Assembly (NCBI GenBank): GCA_029531795.1
Contig: JAPEIS010000014.1
Span: forward strand, 1,550,001 to 1,614,000
Direction: 5' to 3'
Source: Sclerotinia nivalis
Taxonomy: Eukaryota; Ascomycota; Leotiomycetes; Helotiales; Sclerotiniaceae
Length of the DNA stretch: 64,000 nucleotides
Shown here: positions 34,219 through 47,258 of the stretch, piece after piece
How positions within the stretch are numbered: position 1 is the first letter of the stretch
Layout: each line of letters opens with the position of its first letter
Translations under genes and position numbers: made by a program
The notes under the pieces: generated by a model
Databases searched by the model: none
Told to the model about the DNA's origin: nothing
The model's input: the letters and a program-made list of their open reading frames with translations, nothing else

Positions 34219-34985
34219 TTGCTTGCATTTGGTGCAACTGAAGCTATCGATATTATCAACAATACCGAAAATCAACTAAATCTTTCCGATCTAGATTATT
34301 CCGATACTTTACTTTATGATTACAAGAAAAGAAGAGATTATACAATTGTTATATTCAATTCTAGAGTAAATGCAATTTATCGTTCAAACCTTGTTGAACA
34401 TATTGATAATCTCGATATTGCTTCTATATAGGAAACTCTCAAATCATATAACAATAGTGTTCACCCTTATTTTGTTGTTGAAATTCGTTATCAATTTCTA
34501 TTCGAAACCTTCGATCCCAAAACTCAAACTCTTTGAAATTTCGTCGAACGTCTTTTTCATTATCAATGACAAATTTCCAATAGTATATGATTAATCAGTT
34601 ATGAAGAAGTTCATATTCAGTTTATAAATAAGATTCCCGAAACAGAAGATTGGTAAGTAATAAAGATGTTTGTTTTTAATATCGATTAGAATCTTCAATA
34701 AGTAATGATGATCTTTAGTATTTGTGAAAAACTAATTACTGTTATAATAGTTTATATTGACAACAATCATTCTAATACAAAGGGAAACAATCGAGGTCGA
34801 GAAAGACGAGATGCTTTTCGAAATGGTAGAGGTAGAGGTAGCAGTTGAGGATATAATGGAAATGATCGCAGCAAACAAAATCGAAACGGTAGTTGTAGAG
34901 ATTATATATCAAATGAAAGAATTGTAAAAAATCAATGTCGATTCTGTTATAAATATGGTCATTATCAAAAGGATTGTTGTGCTTT
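34219..34985 (+). pseudogene. copia-3 gag with CCHC knuckle
   Basis: The first open piece (34219-34431) is an acidic gag-like start. At 34936-34977 the frame reads CRFCYKYGHYQKDC, a perfect C-x2-C-x4-H-x4-C nucleocapsid knuckle, preceded by an Arg/Gly/Asn-rich stretch. Several stops separate the pieces. The protein would package the element's RNA. Confidence 0.8.
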
Positions 34986-35099
34986 AGTAAAAGTCAAAGC
35001 ATTTGCTAGAAAAAGCAAGAAAGGGAAGGATGATGATAATGATGATAAAGAAGTTGAGGCTCAAATAGCTGAAGAAGATCAATATAATGGTATTGTCTA

Positions 35100-35360
35100 T
35101 TCAGGGTTTGCTATGTATATGATTGATTCAAATACGGATTGGATACTTGATTCAAAAGTTATTCAACATTTCACTAATCAAATCAACAATCTTGAATATG
35201 TTCAATATTGATTGACCCCAAGGAATGTGAAGATTGCAAATAATATCTATATTAAAAGTACTACGTTTGGGAAAGCCAGGATCAGCAATTTCGAACTTAT
35301 AAATATTTGATTTGTATTAGAATTCAGAAATACACAACTAATATCTGTCAAACTCTTTAT
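35100..35360 (+). pseudogene. copia-3 protease
   Basis: The frame reads MIDSNTDWILDSKVIQHFTN, equivalent to the copia protease signature WILDSGAThH; Gly is replaced by Lys (DSK). It is followed by weak protease-like sequence. The call rests on this motif and on the place between gag and integrase. Confidence 0.75.
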
Positions 35361-35442
35361 GTCGATAAAATGTAAAGTTATCTTTGAAGGAGATTCAACT
35401 TCTTGTTGGAAATTCGGATAACTTCAATTTATTGTAAAACTT

Positions 35443-36120
35443 ATGTTCAGATTATATATAATCAAACAATCATCTCAAATAAATATAACGAATCTTATTT
35501 TTCAAGACGACGAAGAAGGAGATTTCGAAAAGACAAATACAGAACTAGTATATCGATGTCTAGAGTATCTCAATTACGATCAAATGGATAGATTGAAGAA
35601 AAGATCTGAAAAATTGAAATTTGCTAAGAAATCCAAAACGAAAGGAGGAAGAGCTTGTAGACTATATTTTTCAGAACGAATAAGAAAGCATTTCAACAAA
35701 GAAATAGCTATTCGTATATTCAAAAAGCTTCGATATATATATTGTAATCTCTTAAGAATTCTTTCTTCTTCGATAAATGGAAATAGATACTTTCTTCTTA
35801 TTACAAATGATACTACAAAAATTGATTGGATATGTTATACGAAGGATAAAAAGGCTACAATAATAGTTTTTGTTCTAATAAATCTTATTAAAGAAATTGA
35901 AAACGAAATAAAAGAAAAAGTTATAATTGTTTATATAGATAATAAAAAAAGCAAATTTAATATAGCATTTCAAAACGAACTCAAAAAACTTGATATACAA
36001 TTCGAACCTTCTCCTTCAGGAAAGTATTCAATGAACGGAATCGCCGAGAAACAAATTCAAGATATCAATACTAGATCTAGGAGTTTATTCGATCAAACAG
36101 ATATATCAAACAATCAATGA
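35443..36120 (+). pseudogene. copia-3 integrase
   Basis: This is the longest open piece of the element (225 codons). After an eroded zinc-binding part (VYRCLEYLNYDQMDRL, then CRLYFSERIRKHFNKE) comes the rve core with FLLITNDTTKIDWI, VIIVYIDNKKSKF and SGKYSMNGIAEKQIQ. The first and second acidic positions and the final Glu are visible (LITND, YIDN, NGIAE). A stop follows at 36118. Confidence 0.85.
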
Positions 36121-36959
36121 GAATTGATGATTTGTTATACTGTTTGGTTACGCAATAGAGCTCCAACAAAAACTCTACCATTTAGGAAATCAGGATTTTT
36201 ATTTACAACAATAACTCCTTTCGAAGTATATTACAGCAGATTACCGGATTTCTCGAATCTACGAATGTTTGATTGTAAAGTATTCGCTTTCAACCTTTAA
36301 CATCCAGGAAAACTAACAAAGAAGTTTGAATCATGAATATTAAAAAGGGATTTTGTATTTATTGGAATGAATGGATATTATATTTATCTTCTATTTAGTC
36401 TCCTTTCCAAAAAGATAATAAGAATTATAGATACTGATTTCAATAAATATAGTTTTCCATTTAAAAAAACTTCAATTGAATCAAAGTCTGATATAAACAA
36501 AGCAACCTTAAGGTTTGGTACAGATAGAGTAATTTCAAAGTCTGGTATAAACAAAGCAATTCTAAGATCTGATATAGACAAAGCAATTTCAAAATCTGGT
36601 ACAGATAAAAGAACTCCAAAAGCTAAAAAAAGAAATCTATTGTTTACAATAGAAGAGCTTCAACAAAAGAAAAGAAAAAGATCTTCAATACAGAAGGAGA
36701 TTCTACAAGTAGATGTTAATATAATTAGAAGTTTATTGAATACTACTTGTAAACATCGTTTGAGAAAGATTTTTAATGATCAAATTGTACAATAAGTAAA
36801 AACCTTGAAAGTTGTTATTATTGATACTGAAAATTCTATTCAAACCAGTAGTTCAGTAATGCCTCTTGAGATAATAGAACTTGAGGAGACTATATGAAAA
36901 GATAATAAACAATAGTTAAAAGCTATTAGATTTGAATTAATTAGTTTTCGGGAAAACAG

Positions 36960-37600
36960 CATATTCGAGATTATACAAGGGGAAATACCGGGAGGCAAGA
37001 AACTAATAACTTCCAAATAGATTTTGCAAAACAAAATGAATCAATTCAATAAAATAGTTAAACCAAAAGCTAGATTTATTATAAAAGAATATCTACAAAA
37101 GGAAGATATCGATTTCAAAAAAACATTTACAAGAATCGGAAGATATTCTACATTAAAAACTTTACTCGCTAAAGCTACATTTGAAGATCTAGAAATAGAT
37201 AATATGAATATGGATATTGTTTTTCTTAATGAGAAATTAACAAATATAGAAATACTAATGGAAATTCCATAATTCTTTGAGAAAGTGTTCCCTGAAATCA
37301 AAGAAATGCTTCAGAAAAACCTTCAAGGAGTTAGAGTTTTCCTCAAGCTCAAAAAGTCACTTTATGGTTTTAAACAAACCCCGAGAATTTGATGGTTAGC
37401 AATTAAGAAATTCTTTAAAGAATTAGATTTATCAATTTCCTCTGTAGATCCAAATCTATTCGTTGGCAAAGGTGTTTTTATTTTTCTGTACATCGATGAT
37501 ATACTAATTGTCGGGAAACAAACAGATATCGATAAAATCAAGAAAAGGATTGATGAACAATGAAAATGCAAGGATTTAGGGCCTATTCAAATGTTTCTAG
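36960..37600 (+). pseudogene. copia-3 reverse transcriptase
   Basis: The frame starts with KPKARFIIKEYLQKEDIDF, then KKTFTRIGRYSTLKTLLAKA and NMNMDIVFLNEKL (the second residue of the first Asp motif kept). The active site FLYIDDILIVG follows with YIDD at 37489-37500. These are textbook copia RT motifs, with stops in between (for example at 37270 and 37388). Confidence 0.9.
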
Positions 37601-37806
37601 AACTTCAGATCGAACGAAATAAAACAAGACGAATCCTCAAAATTCACAATTTAAATTACACGAAAAAAATCTTCCAACGATTTCAAATCGACGATTCTGC
37701 AAAGAAAAATCTACCATTTCCCCCAAGAACAATTATTCATATAACAGAGATAGAAGAATTACTTGAGGAGAACAACAAAAATTTATATCTGTAGATTGTA
37801 GATTCG

Positions 37807-38620
37807 ATGATATATCTAGCAAATTACAATCGATCCGATATCTCTTTTACTGTAAAACAATTAACTAAAGTTATACAATCATTTAAAGAACAACATTTTG
37901 TTTATACAAAGCATCTATTTCAATATCTTGCAAATACAATCGATATTGGTTTGATATACTCAGAACGATTACGACAACTACCTTCCGAATACAATGCTTT
38001 CATAGATTCTACATAGAATTCTGAACAACGAAACAAATCAACTCAAGATATTGTAATTATAAAATATAAAGAAACAATAGTCTAATCATCTACAAAACAG
38101 AAATCTACCTCTCAAAGTACAATAGAGACAGAGATCATCGCCGTAAACAAAGGATCTAAGGAATTAGCATAAATAGAAAAGCTAGTTCAGGATCTAAGGG
38201 AAAGATCCTCGATCGAATCATTTATTCCAATATTATATTGCGATAACAAAAACAATGTAAATTGAATTAAGGAAAATAAGTTTCATAATAAGGCAATATC
38301 ACGGTAAGGGAAAAGGTATGTGTAGGTTTGATCTATTGTTGTACTACGAGGAGGAGAAGAAGGTCAAGGAGGTGACCTGACTATATAGAAGTGAGTGTAT
38401 GCATGTGTGCCTAAGGCACACATGATCACGTGCAGGTGAAGGGAGATGAACCCGTAACAGGCAAAGTATATTAATATCAAATAGCATTACATTAGAAACG
38501 ATATAATTGATACAAATAGACTTAGAATCTTATAGATTACAGGAATCGATCAAACAATGGATATTCTCATCAAATAATTCACATACCCCGGCTTTTGTAT
38601 ATATTGCACTAGTTTAGGGC
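37807..38620 (+). pseudogene. copia-3 RNase H, split by a solo LTR
   Basis: It begins MIYLANYNRSDISFTVKQLT, the usual start of the copia connection and RNase H region. Around 38100-38170 it reads STSQSTIETEIIAVNKGSKE. The final part (KYINIK-stop-HYIRNDIIDTNRL and TMDILIK) resumes after the LTR insertion at 38465. Removing 38297-38464 restores the word FHNKAKYINIK. Confidence 0.85.
38297..38459 (-). repeat. Solo 163-bp LTR with target duplication GGCAA
   Basis: It runs from TATCACGG to CCGTAACA on the plus strand, flanked by GGCAA at 38292-38296 and 38460-38464. By eye it is identical to the gypsy-1 LTR at 4367-4529. It sits in the RNase H region of copia-3 and is the youngest dated insertion in this stack. 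Confidence 0.97.
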
Positions 38621-38818
38621 TCGATATTAATATAGAATAGTTAGGAGTACTCTTATACCGTAACATAAGCTTAGGATTATGGATTGTTGAACTTCCACAG
38701 GGAGATTAGGCAATGCGATTATAGCTGAAGGCTAGAACATTGCTACGAGAGTTAACGAGACTTCATCATATATTTCACATGGTTCTTTAATGGTCATCGT
38801 TTCTGACCATAAGGGGGA

Positions 38819-38938
38819 TGTTAGAACACGTGATACTCGCTAGTACTAGCTTCCGCACTAGCACACATATCTCTTCAAGCTGTATCATAGAATATTAGTT
38901 ACACACACAACAATATATGCTTGATGGCCCTTTCAACA
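38819..38938 (+). repeat. 120-bp LTR of copia-3 (3' LTR)
   Basis: Begins TGTTAGAACACGTG right after the purine tract and ends TTTCAACA, followed by the duplication AATAG (38939-38943). Confidence 0.95.
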
Positions 38939-38943
38939 AATAG

Positions 38944-40153
38944 AAATCCAATAAAGGATATTCGCGTTTTTGGATTTGTCTGTTAAAACTATAATGTATC
39001 CGATTTGAGAAAAGTGATCAAGATTATTTGCAAATCCTATATCTATAAATACAAAAAGAGTAAAGGTCTTTGAATCGAAAGAAACGAATCTCAACCCTTT
39101 AATAGTATTATAGAATTGTTAAGAAAGAGTTTTATTCAGGAATTCAATATCTCCTGGAGTAGGATTGATAACTTGAGTAGTGTGGGATAATGAATATATA
39201 GCCTTTGGTTGGATGAGATTAACAATATATATTTCTTTAGCCTATTGAACAATATATTATTTCTGAGTTGAAACATTCTTTTATAATTTGCCTTTGGTAT
39301 TTTTAAGATCTGTAAAACTAAAAACGATTTGTTGAAGGTTTTTGTAATATTGTTTCTGAATTAGATTGATAATATTATTGATTAATAATATAATAGCTTT
39401 ATTAAATTTAAAAGGATTCATTTTTGTTAACATTTCACAATCTTTTACTTGAAAATTGATAGTTTTGAGTTGTCTCTGTTCTAATTCAGTAAATACTTTG
39501 TTAGTAACAATAAGTGTATTGTTGATTTGAATATCAATAAATATAAGTATATTGTTGTTTCGGTGAAGAAGATAATGATTGTAGGTTGAAATTGTAAGGC
39601 CGAGATGATTTGTATAATGGTTATGGTATGTTTTGAATTAATAGTTATTTGATTCTATAATACTATACAGAGGTTTTTTTATTTGAAGAACGATATCCTA
39701 TAGAAGATGTATTTCCTAAAAAGAATAAATATAAAATAATCGATTTAGTTTTATTATAATTTGAATATAGATTTGTAAGATATTGCAAAAATAAATATAG
39801 ATGTTTTTTGATTTAAAGATTGAAATCAGAATTAATAATTTCTATTGATTAACCCTTTGTAAAATTGGGGATTGAATCAAAACAGTTTCTTTTTCAATAT
39901 CGTTATATATTTGAATTACTAATTATGATTTCTTTATAGCTTTATTAATTCTAGTATATTTAATCTTATCAACGAATGGATTTCCAAAGATATGAGTTCC
40001 GATGGGAATTGAAAAGATAGAAATGTTTTCGAAAGTTTCTTTTTCCAATAATCCTTCGATTTCTTTTTTATAAGAGTCGACAAAATTAGACTTAGGTAAA
40101 GCAGCCCCAAGATCTTCGTTTGCTAGGAAAATGATTAAATCAGGATTTGACAT
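38944..40153 (-). pseudogene. copia-2 reverse transcriptase / RNase H start
   Basis: The open piece 40153-39923 carries YKKEIEGLLEKETFENI, then FGNPFVDKIKY, the RT start of this fungal copia group. Continuing leftwards, LVIQIYNDIEKE, then IQSPILQRVNQ, then the active-site region IQINNTLIV are readable. Both active-site Asp codons are now Asn (39523-39518). The piece near 39000 (FVFIDIGFANNLDHFSQIGY) is the RNase H start, cut by copia-3. Confidence 0.85.
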
Positions 40154-40574
40154 CAGTAACGTTTCCGAAAAATATTGATGAATTATTGGAATTTTAATTC
40201 GATTTAAAGAACATTGTATAATATAATTAATAGAACGGATGACAACAAATATAGAGGGTACTATTGTATAAACAATTATATTTCGATTAGATTCTTATAT
40301 TAGATTTGGTGAATCTGGATTTTGATTTGTTGATTCCGGATTGTTAAAAGGGTTGATTTCTTTATTAGGATTATCAAATAGATCTATTGTTTCTTTTAGT
40401 TTGGAATAATATAATTTTACAATAGTATTCTTGAATTTAGTAATTCCGTTAGAAAATTGAATTCTATAGATTTTGTTATTAATTTTGAGGAAAAAAAATA
40501 GATCTTTTCATTTGTTTTTCTTTGAAACAATAGTTTTTCGTTATATCAAAACATTAAAATTGATAGAGAAATCG

Positions 40575-40859
40575 TGTTAAGATCACATAGGCAAAGAATC
40601 AATTAGTCGTAAAACCGTAGCCAAACTTTTCATTACCCTTTCTAATCATGAATAAACTATTACTTTTAAGTTCAATCAATAAAGAGATATCAGAACGCCT
40701 ATAGTTCGCCACCATTCCTGTCCTTTCATAAACAATACAAAGAAGCTTGTTTACTAAACATTCCAAACTGATCGATGACGTTCCTACGCTGATGATTCGA
40801 AATGAGAACGCCTCCGTTTAGGTTTCTTGTTTTGACGAAACTGTTGCGTGATCGTAACA
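40575..40859 (-). repeat. Solo 285-bp LTR with target duplication AATCG
   Basis: It runs from TGTTAAGATCAC to GATCGTAACA (inverted termini) on the plus strand, flanked by AATCG at 40570-40574 and 40860-40864. Removing it restores the copia-1-like word AGAAATCGTGAATATG. It is the inverse-orientation relative of the RIP-mutated repeat at 49349-49633 and is itself much less A+T-rich. Confidence 0.97.
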
Positions 40860-41389
40860 AATCGTGAATATGATTTGTTAAAGGATCATTTCGTTAATTT
40901 AAAATATTGTTAATTTGTTTTTGTATATAAAATTTGTAAATCTTTTGTATAGCTTTCTTAATAATTACAGCTTGTTATAGAATGGTAGGATTTGAAGGGT
41001 TTAGATTGGAGATTCTAGAATATATTCTAAATATAAATAGTGTAGAGATTAAACTATTTGGATTAATTGAATTATTTATAGTTTTCATAATCATTTGAAG
41101 ATGTATATCCTGTGTAACACTAGATTTTTGAATCATTTCTTCAATAATGATTTCGTATATACGATAGAGAGGTATATGGTATCGTTCAACAATACTAATT
41201 GATTAATGGGATTCAATAGAAATTGATTTCGTTATTGTATTCATAAATAAAGTTCGATTTATGAATTCTTTTTCGATGAAATTCTTTTCAGTATTGTGAA
41301 TTAGATAATCTGGAGATTTAATATAGATATCAATCCAGTATTCCTTTAGAGCATTCCAAATTGCAATTGCTGAAATATTAGATAGAAAT

Positions 41390-42258
41390 CGTATAGCTTG
41401 AAAATGTATTACTTGATCGATAATATATAGGATCGGTTTTCCGTCTAAATATATGATATCAATATAAACTATGAAATTGAATTCGATATTGTTATATAAG
41501 GTAAATTTGAATTGTTTTGGGGATCTATTATATTTTTGATAGAAATGACAAAACTTATTGAACTTACGAAGTTCTTTTTCAGTATATTCGTTATAATCAG
41601 TATATTTCAGGATATTTCGGAGTTTTTCTATAAATAGATGATCAAATCGATGATGTAATCTTCGAAGTTCTATATCGATGAGATAAAAGAACGGAATAGA
41701 AGGGTATACTTTTATTGAATTAATGAAAGGAATGATATTCTATGAAAGAAATATATAATCGAATTTTCTAATTATAAAATAGATATAATTCTTTTTGGAA
41801 TCTATAATAATGTTGTTAAGATTGTCAAAGATTATATAAAATCGATTTATATCTACAAATGATAAAAGGAATGAGGTATAAATATTTATGATATGAAAAG
41901 TAATATTACTAATAGGTATATCAAATATCATGATTTCCTTTGAATTAATATTATTAATTTCGAAGACGAAATTAATATTAGAGTTAGGATTTGATATAAT
42001 TATAATATCAATGAGTTTTTGTAGAGCCTTAATTTGATATATACCAATAATAGATTTAATTGAAGCTTTTGAATCAATTATAATATCAATGAATTCTTCA
42101 TTTGAATAACGATGATTGAAAAAGGTTTGAATCGACAATGGAATTGTAATTCTCAAGAAATGAGTAATAGTATTATTATAGAGTTCGATAATAGTCTTTT
42201 TAGCCTTTAAAGAAATGAATTCATTGAAGAATCCTTCGAGATTAGAATCATTGCTCAA
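41390..42258 (-). pseudogene. copia-2 protease / gag-pre-integrase region
   Basis: The 172-codon piece 42258-41740 aligns codon for codon with the copia-1 piece 7665-7147 (FVFEINNINSKEIM, then ITFHIINIYTSFLLSFVDIN and FIIRKFDYIFLS). Below it the eroded integrase start corresponds to copia-1 7065-6820. Many differences between the two copies are transitions. Confidence 0.75.
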
Positions 42259-44697
42259 TTTCTTTTGAGGATTCTTTTATAAAGAATTTTCATATTCCTT
42301 TATAAAAAGAATGAATTGTTTATCTAGAGGAATAATTGTATTATATTCGTTTATAATATATTGATGGTACAAATATTTGAAAATATAAATATATTTAAAT
42401 TATTTAATTCTAACGAATTTCTAATAATGTTATTTAGTTTCCTTTTGCTCTTCGATAGAATGATTAGTTGATTAATAATCTTTTTTTTTACAAATATAAT
42501 ATTTATGATGCTTTTTGTCTTGGAATTTTATATTAAGGTTTGAAAAACGAAATAGAATTCTTCGATTGCTTTTGTAAATCCGATCTATATAATATACTTC
42601 CTTTTGAAAAGAATTGAATTCGAAGAAAGGTTTTTTCTGAAACTATAATTATAGATTATTATTGTTGAATAGAAGATTGTAGATTATAATATTGGAATAT
42701 ATTTTGTTGATTTGGTTTGTATATATTGAGATAGGATTAGAGTAAACTAATTTATATATAAAGTGAGAGTGATAAACAATAATAATCTTCAATAATATAG
42801 AAAATTCATTTTGTTGATCGATAAGAAGATTGAATTGAAGATCCCGAAATATATTGATTAGTTTTTCGAAGCATTCAAGGATAATAGTGGTAGAGTTGTC
42901 CTTTTGAATCGAAATTAATGAGATGAATATCTATTTGGCGAAAGTTGTTTGTTGATATTCTTGATCTTCAAAATAATTATATATATAATATATACTTTCG
43001 TCAAAAGATAGTTTGCAAGGATTTATAATAATAAAATAGAAACTTAATACTTTATCCTATAGTATTATAGAAAAGACTAAACTATAATAGAAAAAGGATA
43101 AATTGACTTTATTATATTGATCGTAGAAAATGACGAATTTATATTGAATGCTATTATTGGAATCGCTATATTTCATATTCTTATTATAGAACTTGTTAAG
43201 ATTTATAATATTTTATATAATCTTTTCGTTCCTTTCAAAGATAGTAATATAAGGATTAATCGTTTGAAATAGATCATTATTACTATGATTTTGAAATGGT
43301 TCAATTTAATTAACGTTCTTTTTAATATCGATAATGTTATCAAAGATTGAAGAATTATATACATCAATCGAAATGAACTTTTCGAAATGATATCGAAGTG
43401 TAAAGGATATTATATTTAAGAAATATAAAAGTCATTTTTGCAATTACTTATTTGTTTATACAGAATATTTGTAAATAAAAATATCGACAAGATTCTTTCC
43501 CAAAATATCTTTATCAATTTTGCTAATATAGAAACCGTTTTCACAAAGAACATTTCGAAGAAATACTAAATAAGAACAACAAACTAAAACGAAATTTTCT
43601 ACTATCCAATCCTTAAAATCCTTCTTAAAAGCATCATTAACCTCCTCATCATACATCCTAATACATTAATATTGATATTCATGAAATAAAATATATTTTT
43701 GTATCGAATTCTATTCTTTTTCGTTAGAATCAATAATGGAATCATATTTCTCCTTCAAATTCTTATAAGTTTGTTTTATGAATTTGAGATCGTTTGTAAC
43801 AATTAAATAATTAGTTGTAGTTATGGTTTTGTAATATATAATTATATAATATATATAATAAATTAAAGAATTGAAAAGAATAAGGTTTTTGAAAAGGAAA
43901 ATTGTATATTTTGATAATGATAATCAATAATAAAGTTGATGATGTATAATACAAAATGGATATAGCGTTTCGAAAAATTTCCAAAAAGATTTGAAAAACT
44001 ATTAGAATAAAAAGATTGTATCAATCGTAAAGATTGAATATAATATAGTAATACGAAAATTTGAAAAGATTAAAGCAAAGCAATCGAAATTCCATTAAGA
44101 ATGATACAATTCGAAGAAGATTCATTACCTAATGATACTTTACTAAGAGTAAATCAAAGTAGATTACAATACAATATAAAGAATGATCTTCAAATTAGGT
44201 TTTCGTAACAAAAACGTATTTAAAATATACTTGAAAAACAGGTTGATTGTAGTACAATAACGGAAGTGGCGTTTTCGAAGGTTTTTGAGTGGAAAATTAA
44301 ACGAAATGAATCAAAATGAATCGAAAGGTTTTGGGATGATGTATATATCGAGGGTGTAATGGTTTTCGGCTTTTCTGGTTGGTCGAATAAAGAGGAAGTG
44401 AATCGAATTCGAATAAGGAAGAGGATGGGTGGTAGAATTCGAATAGGTGGTAATAATAGGTATGAAAAAATTGAAGCTATTCGGAGTTTTCGTAGTGATG
44501 GTTTGAAATTTGAATCGATTCGAATTCGAAAATGGTAGATTTGAGGTAGAATTTTGAAGGAGGGGATTGGTAATGATGTAAGTGGTGTATGGAAGAGAGT
44601 TGAGGTATTGTAGAGGTCGTTGTCGAGTGAAAATGAGGTTATTCGGAGTTTTCGAAAAAGATTTTTGAAAATGGTTTAATTTGTGATCACTAATTAG

Positions 44698-44939
44698 TGT
44701 CGGTACGATTTTGTGATTGTTGTATCTGATAGAATTGATCAAAACGTTTATGATCGTATTGAAGTTATTCATAAAAGAGATTCCTGTAAGGGCGTTTGGA
44801 TTGCTACGCAATTGACCTCTAAATTAAAGGTTATATTGTGTATCGAGGTTCGAAAGAACTATCGAATACGAATGGCCTCAATATAGAAGCCTTCGCTTAA
44901 GTGAGGATCACATGCTTTAAGAGCACGTGAATACCAACA
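44698..44939 (-). repeat. 242-bp LTR of copia-2 (5' LTR)
   Basis: Begins TGTCGGTACG and ends ATACCAACA on the plus strand, followed by the duplication ATGAC (44940-44944). An open frame starting in this LTR continues leftwards into the element (to 44311). Confidence 0.95.
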
Positions 44940-44944
44940 ATGAC

Positions 44945-47258
44945 TATGTATTTTGAAAGTTTCAGTAAAGATCATAATGATATCGATAGCAGTCTGGGAT
45001 AGATAGTTTGGTCGATAATATTCAAAGAATAGTTTATTTAGAAAAACAGAACGATTAATCGGTTTGGTTTCCTTGGAAAATACGAAATCGTTTTTGGTAT
45101 CGTTAGAAGAAAACAAGAATTGTTCTATAAACAAACTTTCTTTGAATTCTTTTTCCATTTGTCGAAAACTGGTATATAAATCTTATTTATATTTAGTAAT
45201 GAATCTGATTAATGAAAATGAGGGTTTTATATAATCGATTTCAAAAAAGGTATTACAATATTATATATCTTCTTCGATTTCAGGATTGGATAATGGTTTA
45301 GAGATTGAAAGAGACTTTCTGGAGATGATAATATCCTTTGAAAAGTATAAAATTAGTGGTAAATTTTTTGATTATATTAATTGATAATTGAATAATCGAG
45401 ATATCATATTATAAGCTTTGAATTATAGATCTCCGATAATGATATCCTTTTTCATCTCAATTAATAGAAAAGGGGCTTGAAAGAAGATTCTACTATTTAA
45501 CCGAAATATTAAATAGATAGAATAAATAATAACGGTGTTTTGTCGGCTGTTATATCCTTAAACAGAAATAGAATTGTTCAAAAGAATGATAGAGATACTA
45601 ATATATCGAAAAAATTAATATATAAAATGAATATTAATAAACAAATAAACAAGGATTCTAGTATCTATTAATATAGAAGATTGAATTTGGAAATTATAAA
45701 CTAAAAGATAACAAAAGAGTAGAAAACTATTGTCATCTATAAGATTCTATAAATCAATATATTTGAAATCATATTGATAACCTTGAAAGAAGATTTTCCC
45801 AAGAACTAATCTTTTCTCAATTTATATAAATCGGAATCGGGAATTTCTGAAGTGATTCTTTTGTCTTCGGAGATTATATTAATCTCGTAGATATCGAAGA
45901 GGTATATATAATCTTTAGTCCAATTGAAGACTTTGTATTTAAAGCAAAAAAAGAATAAAATAAAGAAGTAAAATTTGAAATTCAGAATAAACTCAGGGGT
46001 AACCGATTTTTCTTTTCCAATATATTCAGATTTAGTATTCTTATACAAAAGAATGAAACTTCTAGTGTAATTATTAAACAAAAAGTTTTTTCGAACTTGA
46101 TTTCTAATTATAATAATATATTTCTGATTCACAATATACATTTTTGTATCTACATTTATTAAATAATTAATGTAACTCTAGAAATCGAAGTAAAGATCCA
46201 TTATGGCTACTATTACAGTTTTCAACGAAAAGGAGAGTTTCGAAATGAGTTCTTTTCGAAAGGAATCTTCTAATTGATCGGTTTTTGCTATAAATTTCAA
46301 GAATTATATATAAAACTAATGAAAAATCATAATTTCTATTCGCAAAAATCAGAATTCGTTTATAATTAATTCTTATCGATTAGATATAAGGTAAATAAAG
46401 CTAAGATAATCCAAGACACTTTAATATATAATAAATTCCTTTTGGATTATTTTCGGTTTCAGATATTATTATGTATCATTAGTAGTTCATTGAAAGATAA
46501 TATGAATTTTCATATTTTCGTCCAAATAGTAATCTGTATTATTCAAGAGTTTTCTTTTTATAAAGAATTTCCATAATTCGAAGGAAAGATTGATTTTATT
46601 ATTAAAAAGTTCAAGATCTTTCATTTTTATATTAAATCTTTTATAAAGAAATATTATAGATATTGATTTTCTTTTAATATTAGAATCCTTTTTATTAGAG
46701 ATAGTAGTATTAGAATCCTTAGTTCGATAAGAATATCTTTGATATATTCTGAAATGGGAAGTAAACTGGTTGTTATTTGTATTAAGGGATCCATTTTGTA
46801 TGAAATTAGTTAGAACGAAATGAATCTAATCCAATTGTTCTAATATAATCTGATTTTGAATTTGGATTTCTTAATTTTCTTTTTGTAGACTTTGGTAAAT
46901 TGTCGTTTTGATTACAAAGGAAATTGATTCTTTTTAAATTGATAGATACAAAAACGGATTTATAGTTGTTGTTTTGTTGACTCTTGTATCAAATTCAGGA
47001 TCTTCCTTTTGTTTAATTTGATCGATTTGGGCTTGTAGTTCTATTGCAGCGATCTCCTTAGTTGTAAATTAAAGGGTGCAGGGTTTTCTCGATCGAGTAG
47101 ATATAACAATAATACCGATGGAAATTCGGAAAGGTTAATTGGAATAAATGTAAAGATTTCGCTAATTCAATGATCTTGATAGATATAACTAACTAGATAT
47201 TCTAACCTTCTTAGGGGATATTCTGTTCTTCTCAAAAGGGCTAATGAGTTTGTTATAA
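44945..47258 (-). pseudogene. gypsy-3 gag / protease region
   Basis: This is the part of gypsy-3 upstream of the copia-2 insertion. Broken open pieces (for example 46141-45806, 111 codons, containing FNWTKDYIYLFDIYEINI) lie in gag position behind the 5' LTR. No capsid or knuckle motif is recognisable, so the identity is positional. Confidence 0.5.

Larger units (their letters stand above)
33891..38938 (+). mobile_element. Ty1/copia element copia-3, complete with LTRs and TSD
   Basis: The element is 5048 bp with 120-bp LTRs (33891-34010 and 38819-38938), bordered by AATAG on both sides (33886-33890 and 38939-38943). A purine tract (AAGGGGGA) precedes the 3' LTR. Gag with a CCHC knuckle, protease, integrase, RT and RNase H follow in copia order on the plus strand. 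It lies opposite in sense to its host element copia-2. It is itself interrupted by a 163-bp solo LTR at 38297-38459. Confidence 0.95.
33127..44939 (-). mobile_element. Ty1/copia element copia-2, complete with LTRs and TSD
   Basis: The 242-bp LTRs (33127-33368 and 44698-44939) are bordered by the perfect five-base target duplication ATGAC (33122-33126 and 44940-44944). The coding order on the minus strand is gag/leader, protease, integrase, RT, RNase H, with polyprotein words shared with copia-1. It is interrupted by copia-3 in the RNase H part and by a solo LTR at 40575-40859. Without these insertions it would be about 6.5 kb. All reading frames are broken. Confidence 0.95.

Noticed and set aside
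44859..45158. 99-codon minus-strand frame
   Set aside because: It crosses the copia-2 LTR/gypsy-3 boundary at 44939 and is not a single gene.
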